From positions 1 to 47,829 of the forward strand of contig JANOBJ010000062.1 of assembly GCA_031411575.1 (NCBI GenBank): DNA of 47,829 nt. The letters run 5' to 3'. The position numbers and the translations under genes were made by a program. Source of the stretch: JANOBJ01 sp031411575. Its GTDB lineage: Bacteria; Pseudomonadota; Gammaproteobacteria; Burkholderiales; Burkholderiaceae_C. Of this stretch, positions 6,216-14,088 are shown in pieces; the first letter of the stretch is position 1; each line of letters starts with the position of its first letter. The notes below the pieces were generated by a model. It was not told the origin of the DNA. It searched no databases and saw nothing but the letters and a program-made list of their open reading frames with translations.

Positions 6216-8588
6216 ATGGGTGCATCCGATTTCTCGAACCTGCCGCACATCGGCGAAGCCGTCCGCCGCAAGGAAGACTACCGTTTCCTGACTGGCGCGG
6301 GCAACTACACCGACGACGTCAACCTCACGAACCAGCGCTATGCGGTGTTCGTGCGCTCGCCCCACGCGCATGCGGCGATCAAGGGCATCAACCTGACCAA
6401 AGCCAAGGCCATGCCGGGCGTGGTTGAAATCTTCACCGGCAAGGATGTTGAAGGCAAGATGGGCGGGCTGCCGTGCGGCTGGCTCATCACCAGCACCGAC
6501 GGCACGCCCATGAAGGAGCCGCCCCACCCGATCCTGGCACAAGGCAAGGTGCGCTACGTAGGCGACCACGTGGCCATGGTGGTGGCCCATACGATCGAGC
6601 AGGCGAAGGACGCTGCTGAAGCGGTGGAGGTCGATTACGACGTGCTGACGGCCGTGGTGAACGTGACCGACGCCAGCAAGGCGGTTGCGCTGCATGAGGC
6701 GGCGCCGGACAACCATTGCTACAAGTGGGCGATTGGCGACAAGGCCGCTGTGGACAGCGTGTTCGCCACTGCCGCGCACGTGACCAAGCTTGATCTCACC
6801 AACAACCGGCTGATCCCCAATGCCATGGAGCCGCGCGCGGCCATCGGCTCGTACAGCCGTGCCAATGACGAGTACACGCTGTATGTGTCCAACCAGAACC
6901 CGCACGTCGAGCGGCTGCTGATGACCGCCTTTGTGCTGGGCTTGCCCGAGCACAAGGTACGCGTGATTGCGCCTGATGTTGGCGGCGGATTCGGCTCCAA
7001 GATTTTCCTGTATGCCGAAGACGTCTGCCTGACCTGGGCCGCCAAGCAGCTCAATTGCAGCATCAAATGGACGGCTGAGCGCACCGAGAGCTTTTTGTCG
7101 GACGCGCATGGCCGCGACCACGTGAGCCACGCCGAAATGGCGATGGACAAGGACGGCAAGTTCCTGGCGTTGCGCGTGCACACCGACGCCAACATGGGTG
7201 CCTACCTGTCCACCTTTGCCACGGCAGTGCCCACCATCCTTTACGCCACATTGCTGGCAGGCCAGTACACCACGCCGCAGATCCATGTGGAGGTGGACGC
7301 CTGGTTCACCAACACCGCGCCCGTGGATGCCTACCGGGGCGCGGGCCGGCCCGAGGCCACCTACCTGCTGGAGCGTCTGGTGTCGCGCTGCGGCTGGGAA
7401 ATGGGCCTTTCGCAGGACGAAATCCGCAAGCGCAACTTCATCACCAGCTGGCCATACCAGACGCCGGTGGCGCTGCAGTACGACGTGGGCGACTACCACG
7501 CCTGCATGGACCAGGCCAAGACACTGGGCGACGTGGCGGGCTTTGATGCACGCAAGGCGGCCAGCAAGGCCAAGGGCAAGCTGCGCGGCATCGGCTACTC
7601 GAGCTACATCGAGGCCTGCGGCATCGCGCCGTCCAACATCGCGGGTGCGCTGGGTGCGCGTGCCGGCCTGTTCGAGTGCGGCGAGGTGCGCGTGCACCCC
7701 ACCGGCAGCGTGACGGTGTTCACCGGCTCGCATAGCCACGGCCAGGGGCATGAAACCACGTTTGCGCAGGTCGTTGCAGCCCGTTTGGGCATTGCAGTGG
7801 ACGCGGTGGATGTGGTGCACGGCGACACCGGCCGCGTGCCGTTCGGCATGGGCACGTATGGCTCGCGGTCCATCTCGGTGGGCGGCGCGGCCATCATGAA
7901 GGCGCTCGACAAGATCGAGACCAAGGCCAAGAAGATCGCGGCGCACCTGATGGAGGCGAGCGACGCCGACGTCGAGTTCTCCAATGGCGAGTTCACCGTC
8001 AAGGGCACCGACAAGAAGGTCACGTTCGGCCAGGTGGCGCTGACGGCCTATGTGCCGCACAACTACCCGCTGGACAAGCTGGAGCCTGGCCTTAACGAAA
8101 CCGCGTTCTACGACCCGACCAACTTCACGTTCCCGGCCGGCACCTACATCTGCGAGGTCGAGATTGACCCGGCCACCGGCGAAACCCGCGTCGACAAGTT
8201 CGCCGCGGTGGACGACTTTGGCACCATCATCAACCCGATGATCGTCGAGGGCCAGGTGCACGGCGGGCTGGTGCAGGGCATCGGCCAGGCATTGCTCGAA
8301 AACTGCGTCTACGACGGCGAGACCGGCCAGTTGCTGACCGGCAGCTTCATGGACTACGCGATGCCGCGCGCAGACGACTTCCCCGAATTCAAGCTGGGCC
8401 ACGTGTGCACCCCGTGCACCCACAACCCGCTGGGCACCAAGGGCTGCGGCGAGGCCGGCGCGATCGGTTCACCCCCCGCGGTGATCAACGCCGTGCTGGA
8501 CGCCCTGAGGGAAGTGGGTGTGAAAGATTTCGACATGCCCGCCTCACCCGCCCGCGTGTGGGAAGCCATCCAGGCTGCCAAGCCATAA
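6216..8588 (+). CDS. Molybdenum hydroxylase large subunit, CoxL-like form II
   Basis: The 790-residue catalytic subunit of the xanthine oxidase/CO dehydrogenase family binds the molybdopterin cytosine dinucleotide cofactor. Visible motifs are PDVGGGFGSK, SHSHGQGHET and, near the C-terminus, GCGEAGAIGSPP with the catalytic Glu. The active-site loop at about residues 371-377 reads AYRGAGR. True CO dehydrogenases (form I) have AYXCSFR with the Cu-ligating Cys, which is missing here. The enzyme is therefore form II and more likely oxidises an aldehyde or heterocycle. It has 15 bases between it and the small subunit and 12 to the FAD subunit. The open frame of similar size on the opposite strand is a composition artefact. 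Confidence 0.93.
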   Translation: MGASDFSNLPHIGEAVRRKEDYRFLTGAGNYTDDVNLTNQRYAVFVRSPHAHAAIKGINLTKAKAMPGVVEIFTGKDVEGKMGGLPCGWLITSTDGTPMKEPPHPILAQGKVRYVGDHVAMVVAHTIEQAKDAAEAVEVDYDVLTAVVNVTDASKAVALHEAAPDNHCYKWAIGDKAAVDSVFATAAHVTKLDLTNNRLIPNAMEPRAAIGSYSRANDEYTLYVSNQNPHVERLLMTAFVLGLPEHKVRVIAPDVGGGFGSKIFLYAEDVCLTWAAKQLNCSIKWTAERTESFLSDAHGRDHVSHAEMAMDKDGKFLALRVHTDANMGAYLSTFATAVPTILYATLLAGQYTTPQIHVEVDAWFTNTAPVDAYRGAGRPEATYLLERLVSRCGWEMGLSQDEIRKRNFITSWPYQTPVALQYDVGDYHACMDQAKTLGDVAGFDARKAASKAKGKLRGIGYSSYIEACGIAPSNIAGALGARAGLFECGEVRVHPTGSVTVFTGSHSHGQGHETTFAQVVAARLGIAVDAVDVVHGDTGRVPFGMGTYGSRSISVGGAAIMKALDKIETKAKKIAAHLMEASDADVEFSNGEFTVKGTDKKVTFGQVALTAYVPHNYPLDKLEPGLNETAFYDPTNFTFPAGTYICEVEIDPATGETRVDKFAAVDDFGTIINPMIVEGQVHGGLVQGIGQALLENCVYDGETGQLLTGSFMDYAMPRADDFPEFKLGHVCTPCTHNPLGTKGCGEAGAIGSPPAVINAVLDALREVGVKDFDMPASPARVWEAIQAAKP

Positions 8589-8600
8589 GGAGACAAGACC

Positions 8601-9392
8601 ATGTACGCATTTACCTACGAACGTCCATCCACCGCGGCTGACGCCGCCAAGCTGGCTGGCGCTGGCGCCAAGGTGCTGGCTGGCGGGCAAACCCTGCTGG
8701 CTTCCATGAAGCTGCGCCTGTCCAATCCCGAAAAGCTGGCCGATCTGGCCGGCATCGCGGAACTGGCCGGCATCAAGCGCGACGGCAACTCGCTCGTCAT
8801 CGGCGCCATGACGCGCCATGCCGACGTAGCGGCCAGCGCCGAGGTGAAGGCCGCCATTCCCGCACTGGCCGAACTGGCCGCGCACATTGGCGACAAGCAG
8901 GTGCGCGCGATGGGCACGCTGGGAGGTTCGGTCGCCAACAACGACCCTGCAGCCTGCTACCCCAGCGCGGTGCTGGGCCTGGGCGCCACGGTGCACACCA
9001 CGCAGCGCAAGATTGCCGCTGAAGACTACTTCACCGGCATGTTCTCCACCGCGCTGAAGGATGACGAGTTGATTACCGCGATCAGCTTTCCGATCCCCAA
9101 GCGCGCGGCCTACTTGAAGTTCAAGCAGCCAGCTTCGCGCTTTGCGCTGGTCGGCGTGTTTGTCGCGCAGACCGATGCTGGCGTGCGTGTGGCTGTCACC
9201 GGCGCGGGCAACGGCGTGTTTCGCCACAAGGGGCTGGAGGCCGCGCTGACGCAGAGCTTCACGCCACAGGCTGCCGCCGCGGTAAAGATCGACGCGAGCG
9301 ATCTGAACAGCGACATCCATGCGTCCGCCGCGTACCGCGCCAACCTGATCAGCGTGCAAACCCAGCGGGCGGTGACCAAGGCGCTGGGCTGA
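8601..9392 (+). CDS. Molybdenum hydroxylase FAD-binding medium subunit (CoxM-like)
   Basis: The 263-residue subunit holds FAD and passes electrons to the final acceptor. FAD-contact motifs are VLAGGQTLLASMKLRL (about residues 30-45) and TLGGSVANNDPAACYP (about 112-127). The C-terminal domain contains RFALVGVFVAQ. The size is right for the family. AAGGAG precedes the ATG. It is the last gene of the S-L-M operon and is followed by a strong intrinsic terminator. Confidence 0.93.
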   Translation: MYAFTYERPSTAADAAKLAGAGAKVLAGGQTLLASMKLRLSNPEKLADLAGIAELAGIKRDGNSLVIGAMTRHADVAASAEVKAAIPALAELAAHIGDKQVRAMGTLGGSVANNDPAACYPSAVLGLGATVHTTQRKIAAEDYFTGMFSTALKDDELITAISFPIPKRAAYLKFKQPASRFALVGVFVAQTDAGVRVAVTGAGNGVFRHKGLEAALTQSFTPQAAAAVKIDASDLNSDIHASAAYRANLISVQTQRAVTKALG

Positions 9393-9408
9393 GGTTGCCC
9401 CAGAGCAC

Positions 9409-9441
9409 AAAAGCCCCGCGTCGTTCCACGCGGGGCTTTTT
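9409..9441 (+). terminator. Intrinsic terminator after the molybdenum hydroxylase operon
   Basis: A GC-rich stem (AGCCCCGCG paired with CGCGGGGCT) is followed by TTTTT. It begins 17 bases after the FAD-subunit stop codon and separates the S-L-M operon from coxD. Confidence 0.9.
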
Positions 9442-9450
9442 GCATGTTTC

Positions 9451-9513
9451 AATAGCTAAATAGTGCCACGGTCCGCATCCTCTGGTCATAGTTTGCTATA
9501 AAATAGATAGCTT
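9451..9513. repeat. Comamonadaceae-type dispersed hairpin repeat, copy 2
   Basis: It contains GTCCGCATCCTCTGGTCAT followed by TTTGCTATAAAATAGATAGC. This is one of the best examples of the tail-plus-palindrome layout. It runs up to the coxD start codon, so it probably forms part of the coxD leader and may hide or replace a ribosome-binding site. Confidence 0.8.
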
Positions 9514-9516
9514 TTT

Positions 9517-10443
9517 ATGTCATTCCCTGCTACTGCCCCCCCTGCTGTTTTCACCACGATTGATGCGCTGTCCCAGGCGCTGCAGGCGGTCGGTTACTTT
9601 GCCGACCGTCGTCTTGCCACGGCCGTGTTTCTGGCGCTGAAGCTGCAACGCCCGCTGCTGCTCGAAGGCGAGCCTGGCGTCGGCAAGACCGAACTCGCCA
9701 AGGCTCTTGCCACCGTCCTGCAACGCGAGTTGCTGCGCCTGCAGTGCTATGACGGCCTGGAGCAGCGCGAGGCGCTGTATGAATGGAACTACGCCGCCCA
9801 ACTGCTGCACATGCGCGCGGTCGAAGGGCGTGAGCCGTCCGATCAGGTGGAGCGTGAGGTCTACCAGGACCGTTACCTGATCCGCCGTCCGCTGCTGCAG
9901 GCCTTGCAGGCGCCCGAACCCGGCGCGGTGCTGCTGATCGACGAGGTGGATCGCGCAGACGAGCCGTTCGAGGCTTTCCTGCTGGAGTACCTGGGTGAGT
10001 ATCAAGTCAGCATTCCCGAGATCGGCACGGTTCGCGCGCATGCCACGCCGGTCACCATCCTCACCAGCAACCGCACGCGTGAACTCAATGACGCGGTAAA
10101 GCGCCGCTGCCTGTACCACTGGCTCGACTACCCCGAGCGCGAACGCGAGCTTGCCATCGTGCAGGCGCAGGTACCGGGTGCCAGCAAGGCACTGTCCGAG
10201 CAGGTCGCGCTGTTTGTGGGGCGCCTGCGCAGCCAGCCTTTTGCCAACGCGTTCCAACGCGCGCCGGGCATCGCTGAAAGTGTGGAATGGGCCAAGGCGC
10301 TGGTGGCACTCGACACACTGGAGGTTGATCCGGAGGTAGTGGCCGATACGGCCGGCATCCTGTTCAAGCAGCGCGAAGATGTGGCCGCGCTCACACGCGA
10401 TCTGGTGCAGGACCTGCTCAAGCCCGAAGAAGCGGCGGCCTGA
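9517..10443 (+). CDS. coxD: MoxR-type AAA+ ATPase CoxD
   Basis: The 308-residue MoxR-family ATPase has Walker A GEPGVGKTE (about residues 51-59), Walker B AVLLIDEVDRAD and sensor-1 LTSNRTRELNDA. In CO dehydrogenase clusters CoxD works with the VWA protein CoxE in post-translational assembly of the [CuSMoO2] site. MoxR/VWA pairs more widely act as metal-loading chaperones. Here coxE follows after ten bases. Since the large subunit is form II, the client metal step need not involve copper. The ATG follows directly on a dispersed repeat, and no clear Shine-Dalgarno sequence is seen. Confidence 0.92.
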   Translation: MSFPATAPPAVFTTIDALSQALQAVGYFADRRLATAVFLALKLQRPLLLEGEPGVGKTELAKALATVLQRELLRLQCYDGLEQREALYEWNYAAQLLHMRAVEGREPSDQVEREVYQDRYLIRRPLLQALQAPEPGAVLLIDEVDRADEPFEAFLLEYLGEYQVSIPEIGTVRAHATPVTILTSNRTRELNDAVKRRCLYHWLDYPERERELAIVQAQVPGASKALSEQVALFVGRLRSQPFANAFQRAPGIAESVEWAKALVALDTLEVDPEVVADTAGILFKQREDVAALTRDLVQDLLKPEEAAA

Positions 10444-10453
10444 GGGAATCACC

Positions 10454-11635
10454 ATGCAACTCGGGGACGCCAGAACCGGAAAGCTGGCCAACAACATCAC
10501 GGGCTTCGGCCGCGCGTTGCGGCGCGCCGGTGTGCGGCTGGACAGCACGCGCGTGGCACTGGCCCAGCAGGCAGCGATGCTGGTAGGCGTCAACAGCAAG
10601 CCGGACCTGAGCGCCGCGATGGAAGCCGTGATGGTCAGCCGCGAGCAGGACCGGTTGGTGTTCCGCGAGCTGTTTGACGCGTATTTCCGCAATCCCGAGG
10701 TGGCCAACAAACTGCTGTCGCAGCTGCTGCCCAGCGCAGAAGGCAAGGCCGAGCCCAGCAAGCGCCGGCCACGCGTGCGTGAGGCGCTGTCGCCGCAAAA
10801 GGCGTTCGGCCAGTCACAACCCAAAAAGGAAGACCAGAAGGTCGAATTCGACGCCGCCATGACGGCCAGTGATCTGGACCGCCTGAAGCATGCGGATTTC
10901 AATGCGCTGAGCGGGACCGAGTACCGCCTGGTGGAACGCCTGGCACGCGACATTGCGATGCCGGTGCCGTGCGTGGCGTCGCGCCGTACCCAGCCCGGCG
11001 CGCGCGGCGCGCGCATGCATTGGGCCGGTGTGATGCGCCACGCGGCGCGCACGGGGGGCGAGCTGATGGTCCTGCCGCGTCTGGCGCGGCGCGAGCAGCC
11101 GCTGCCCCTGCTCGTGCTGGTGGACGTGTCCGGCTCGATGGAGCGCTACGCGCGGCTGTTGCTGGCGTTTTTGCACGCGGCCACACGCGACCACGCGCGG
11201 CGCGATGTGTTCGCCTTCGGCACCCACCTGACCGATCTCACTCCCGCGTTCCGGCAGGCTGACAGCGACGCGATGCTCGCCGCCGCCAGCCTGGCCATTG
11301 AAGATTTTGCCGGCGGCACGAAACTGGGCGAATCGCTGGCCACCCTGCGCGAGCGCCATTCGCGCCGTCTGGTGGGTCGGCGCACGCTCGTGCTGGTGAT
11401 CACCGACGGGCTGGATACCGGCGAGCCCGAGGAACTCTCGCGCGAGCTGGCGTGGCTGAAGCGGCGCAGCAAGCGGCTGCTTTGGCTCAACCCGCTGCTG
11501 CGCTTCGATGGCTACGCCCCGACTGCCCGCGGGGCCGCGGTGCTGCACAGCCAGGCCCATGGCATGCTGGCCGTACACAACCTCAGCCGGTTACAAGATT
11601 TGGCGGCAAGTCTTGCAGCCGTCATGAAAAACTGA
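10454..11635 (+). CDS. coxE: VWA-domain protein CoxE
   Basis: The 393-residue CoxE-like protein has a helical N-terminal half and a C-terminal von Willebrand factor A domain. The MIDAS metal site is visible as DVSGSM, followed by the Thr in GGTKLGES and the Asp in VITDGLD. It should form a chaperone pair with the MoxR ATPase CoxD encoded just upstream. The ATG at 10454 was chosen because it lies after the coxD stop; codons upstream in frame fall within coxD. No signal peptide is present. Confidence 0.9.
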   Translation: MQLGDARTGKLANNITGFGRALRRAGVRLDSTRVALAQQAAMLVGVNSKPDLSAAMEAVMVSREQDRLVFRELFDAYFRNPEVANKLLSQLLPSAEGKAEPSKRRPRVREALSPQKAFGQSQPKKEDQKVEFDAAMTASDLDRLKHADFNALSGTEYRLVERLARDIAMPVPCVASRRTQPGARGARMHWAGVMRHAARTGGELMVLPRLARREQPLPLLVLVDVSGSMERYARLLLAFLHAATRDHARRDVFAFGTHLTDLTPAFRQADSDAMLAAASLAIEDFAGGTKLGESLATLRERHSRRLVGRRTLVLVITDGLDTGEPEELSRELAWLKRRSKRLLWLNPLLRFDGYAPTARGAAVLHSQAHGMLAVHNLSRLQDLAASLAAVMKN

Positions 11636-11653
11636 AACAGAAAGAAGTTCCCC

Positions 11654-12250
11654 ATGGATATGCAAGGAAGCCGCCAGCTCGCGGTGACGCAACAACAGGC
11701 GTGGGAAGCGCTGAACGACCCCGAGGTGCTGAAAACCTGCATCCCCGGTTGCGACAAGGTCGAGGCCACCGGCGAGAACCAGTACGCCATCGGGATGGCG
11801 CTGAAGATCGGTCCGGTATCGGCCAAGTTCGCCGGCAAGATCGCGCTCAGCGACATCGTGCCACCGCACAGCTACAACATCGCGTTCGACGGGCAGGGCG
11901 GCGTGGCAGGACACGGCAAAGGCTCGGCTGCGGTCAAGCTGGAGCCCAACGATCAGGGCTGCAACATGACGTATGTGGTCAACGCGCAGGTCGGCGGCAA
12001 GATCGCGCAGATGGGCCAGCGGCTGATTGACGGCGTGGCGAAGTCGATGGCCGAGGACTTCTTCAAGCGTTTCGACGACGAGATGCAGCGTCGCTACCCG
12101 GCTGCCTATGCCGCAGCAGATGCTACTAAAAATGTAGCAACAAATGACCAATCGGAGCGGACATCAGGCGAAAAAGGCTTCAAAATTCCGGTTTGGGCCT
12201 GGGTGGTGGGCGCAGCGGCCTTGGCATTGGCGGTATGGCTGCTCAGGTAG
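11654..12250 (+). CDS. coxG: SRPBCC-domain membrane-anchored protein CoxG
   Basis: The 198-residue protein has an SRPBCC (START-like) domain from about residue 1 to 150 (LAVTQQQAWEALNDPEVLKTCIPG is the family's opening motif) and a single C-terminal membrane segment (about 179-197). In Oligotropha CoxG recruits CO dehydrogenase to the inner face of the membrane; recent work on mycobacterial CoxG points to quinone transport. A similar role for this enzyme is inferred. The linker at about residues 156-173 is encoded by a copy of the dispersed repeat. A good AAAGAAG-like site precedes the ATG. The 3' end overlaps the next gene. Confidence 0.9.
   Translation: MDMQGSRQLAVTQQQAWEALNDPEVLKTCIPGCDKVEATGENQYAIGMALKIGPVSAKFAGKIALSDIVPPHSYNIAFDGQGGVAGHGKGSAAVKLEPNDQGCNMTYVVNAQVGGKIAQMGQRLIDGVAKSMAEDFFKRFDDEMQRRYPAAYAAADATKNVATNDQSERTSGEKGFKIPVWAWVVGAAALALAVWLLR
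12121..12171. repeat. Comamonadaceae-type dispersed hairpin repeat, copy 3 (inside coxG)
   Basis: GCTACTAAAAATGTAGC palindrome plus tail AACAAATGACCAATCGGAG and CGGACA, matching intergenic copies in the same orientation as copy 6. It lies in frame within coxG and encodes the linker (roughly DATKNVATNDQSERTSG) between the SRPBCC domain and the membrane anchor. Confidence 0.8.
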
Positions 12251-13284
12251 TCACGGACACGCCCACCGATTGCGCCGCGACGGGACGCCTGCGGCGCCGC
12301 AGTGTCCTGGCGTTCGGCGTGGCTGGCGTGGCGGGTTTTGGCGCAACATCGGCACAGCCCCCGCCCAACGCCGTGGCGCAGTTCCCCGTCAAACCCATCA
12401 CTTTGATCGTGCCGTGGCCTGCGGGCGGCGCCACGGATATCTCGATGCGCATCCTGGGTGACATTGCGGGCCGGCAGTTGGGTCAGCCAGTTGTCGTGGA
12501 GAACCGGCCGGGTGCGGCCGGCACCTTCGTCGCGCCGGCGCGGCGCAGCGCCGCACCGGACGGCTACACGATCGGGCCATTGCCGCTCACGCTCTACCGC
12601 TTTCCGTTTCTGCAGCGGGTCAGCTGGGACCCTTTGCGCGACATTGCGCCCGTGATCCAGATCTCGGGGGTCACGTTTGGCATTCTGGTACCTGCCGAAA
12701 GCCCGTTTCAGACCCTGCCGGACCTGGTCGCCTGGGCGCGCGCCAACCCCAAGCGATTGACGGTCGGTTCCACCGGAATCGGCACCACCGCGCATCTGGC
12801 CATGGAAGAGATCATGGCCGCGGAGGGCGTGAGCTACATCCACGTGCCCTACAAAGGCACTGCCGACCAGATGCTGGCGGTTGCCAGCCAGACCTTGATG
12901 GCGGGCGTCAATTCCACCGGCTTCGCACCCTATGTGGAAAGCGGCAAGCTTCGCCTGCTGGCGGTTTTCAGCCCGCAGCGCAGCAAACGCTGGCCCAACG
13001 TGCCGACCCTGAAAGAACTGGGCTATGCCCATGCGGTTCATACATCGCCCTATGGCATCGGCGCACCGGTCGGCGTCGACCCGCTGATTGTGAAAAAACT
13101 GCACGACGCGTTCAGGACAGCGATGTTCGACCCGCAGCACCTGCAGGAGATCGCCCGTTACGACCAGGAGCCCGCGTATCTCGGTACGGCAGACTATGCA
13201 CGCCAGGTGCAGGAGGTCTCAGCGCGCGAGCGGCTGCTGTTGACCCGGTTGGGATTGGCGATCACGCCACCGAAGGCAGAGTAG
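12235..13284 (+). CDS. Bug/TctC-family periplasmic solute receptor
   Basis: The protein of about 349 residues belongs to the tripartite tricarboxylate transporter receptor (Bug) family, which is greatly expanded in Burkholderiales. Family motifs are FPVKPITLIVPWPAGGATDISMR, the region around GQPVVVENRPGAAG, YIHVPYKGTADQMLA and ERWPNVPTL-like (KRWPNVPTLKELG). A Tat- or Sec-type leader with RRRSVLAFGVAGVAGFG precedes it. No TctA/TctB partners are nearby, so it is an orphan receptor, as is usual for the family; ligand unknown. The ATG at 12235 overlaps the coxG end by 16 bases; an earlier start inside coxG is possible. The next gene begins four bases after its stop, so it joins the PQQ-associated operon. 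Confidence 0.85.
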   Translation: MAAQVVTDTPTDCAATGRLRRRSVLAFGVAGVAGFGATSAQPPPNAVAQFPVKPITLIVPWPAGGATDISMRILGDIAGRQLGQPVVVENRPGAAGTFVAPARRSAAPDGYTIGPLPLTLYRFPFLQRVSWDPLRDIAPVIQISGVTFGILVPAESPFQTLPDLVAWARANPKRLTVGSTGIGTTAHLAMEEIMAAEGVSYIHVPYKGTADQMLAVASQTLMAGVNSTGFAPYVESGKLRLLAVFSPQRSKRWPNVPTLKELGYAHAVHTSPYGIGAPVGVDPLIVKKLHDAFRTAMFDPQHLQEIARYDQEPAYLGTADYARQVQEVSARERLLLTRLGLAITPPKAE

Positions 13285-13288
13285 CGGC

Positions 13289-14053
13289 ATGCAGTCGGCA
13301 CCGAGCACCTTGCCAAGCACCCACTCACCGGTACTGAGCTGCCGCGACGTGCACAAGAGCTTTGGCCCGACGGCGGCGCTGGCGGGGGTTTCCCTGACGG
13401 TGAACCCGGGCGAGTTGGTCGCGCTTCTGGGGCCCAACGGCGCCGGCAAATCCACGCTGTTCCAGATTCTCACCGGCTTGTTCGTGGCCGATGCCGGCCA
13501 CGTAGAGGTGCTGGGCGCCGACATGCGGCGTGACCCGGTGTCAGCCCTCGCACGGCTCGGTGTTGTGTTCCAACAAATGGCGCTGGACCTGAACCTGTCG
13601 GTGCGCGCCAACTTGCGCTTCCATGCGGACTTGCATGGTTTGCCGCGCCGGCTGTCGGCACCGCGCATGGAGCAGATGCTGGCTGAATTTGGTCTTACTC
13701 CCAAGGCGGACGCACCGGCGCGCAGCCTGTCGGGCGGCAACCGGCGCAAGGTCGAGTTGTTGCGCGCGTTGCTGCATGAACCTCAACTGCTGCTAATGGA
13801 CGAAGCCACCGTGGGCCTCGATCCCTCGTCGCGCGTGCAACTGCTCGATGAAGTACTGCGGCTGACGCAGTCCCGGGGTCTGGGTGTGCTGTGGGCCACG
13901 CATCTGGTAGATGAAGCCGAGCGAGCCCACCGCATCGTCGTGTTGAACAAGGGCAAGATCATGTTTGACGGGCTGGCCGCCGACCTGTGTGACCAACAGG
14001 GCGAGCACAACCTTGAGGCCGCGTTTTTGCGACTGACGGGAGACGCCAGATGA
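13289..14053 (+). CDS. ABC transporter ATP-binding protein of PQQ-alcohol dehydrogenase systems (PedA-like)
   Basis: The 254-residue ATPase has Walker A LLGPNGAGKST, a Q-loop in VVFQQMALDLNLSV, the signature LSGGNRRKVE and Walker B LLLMDEATVGLDP. It is of the ABC-2/NodI type and resembles the ATPase described with PQQ-dependent alcohol dehydrogenase clusters such as the ped cluster of Pseudomonas. A dedicated binding protein and an ABC-2 permease follow, completing the set. The transported substrate is not established; an efflux or export role is suggested by the ABC-2 type permease. Confidence 0.85.
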   Translation: MQSAPSTLPSTHSPVLSCRDVHKSFGPTAALAGVSLTVNPGELVALLGPNGAGKSTLFQILTGLFVADAGHVEVLGADMRRDPVSALARLGVVFQQMALDLNLSVRANLRFHADLHGLPRRLSAPRMEQMLAEFGLTPKADAPARSLSGGNRRKVELLRALLHEPQLLLMDEATVGLDPSSRVQLLDEVLRLTQSRGLGVLWATHLVDEAERAHRIVVLNKGKIMFDGLAADLCDQQGEHNLEAAFLRLTGDAR

Positions 14054-14088
14054 ACGGCACGCAGCACTACAGGTGTAGCGGTCGATGA
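14050..14088 (+). CDS. 12-codon bridging ORF between ABC ATPase and binding-protein genes
   Basis: ATG overlaps the TGA of the ATPase gene (ATGA at 14050-14053), and its own TGA overlaps the ATG of the next gene (ATGA at 14085-14088). The predicted peptide has 12 residues (MNGTQHYRCSGR). It may serve only to carry ribosomes across a 31-base gap. It has no PqqA-like Glu-x3-Tyr motif. Chance occurrence is quite possible. Confidence 0.25.
   Translation: MNGTQHYRCSGR

Noticed and set aside
6201..8423. 740-codon open frame on the minus strand opposite the CoxL-like gene
   Set aside because: It lies wholly opposite a clear enzyme gene, its product is rich in His, Arg, Val and Gly with no family features, and such frames arise from third-position GC bias. 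The same holds for other long antisense frames, for example 12106-13140, 22875-24185, 33775-34803 and 35275-36423.
6216..8588. True aerobic CO dehydrogenase
   Set aside because: The active-site loop is AYRGAGR and not AYXCSFR, so the copper-binding Cys is missing.
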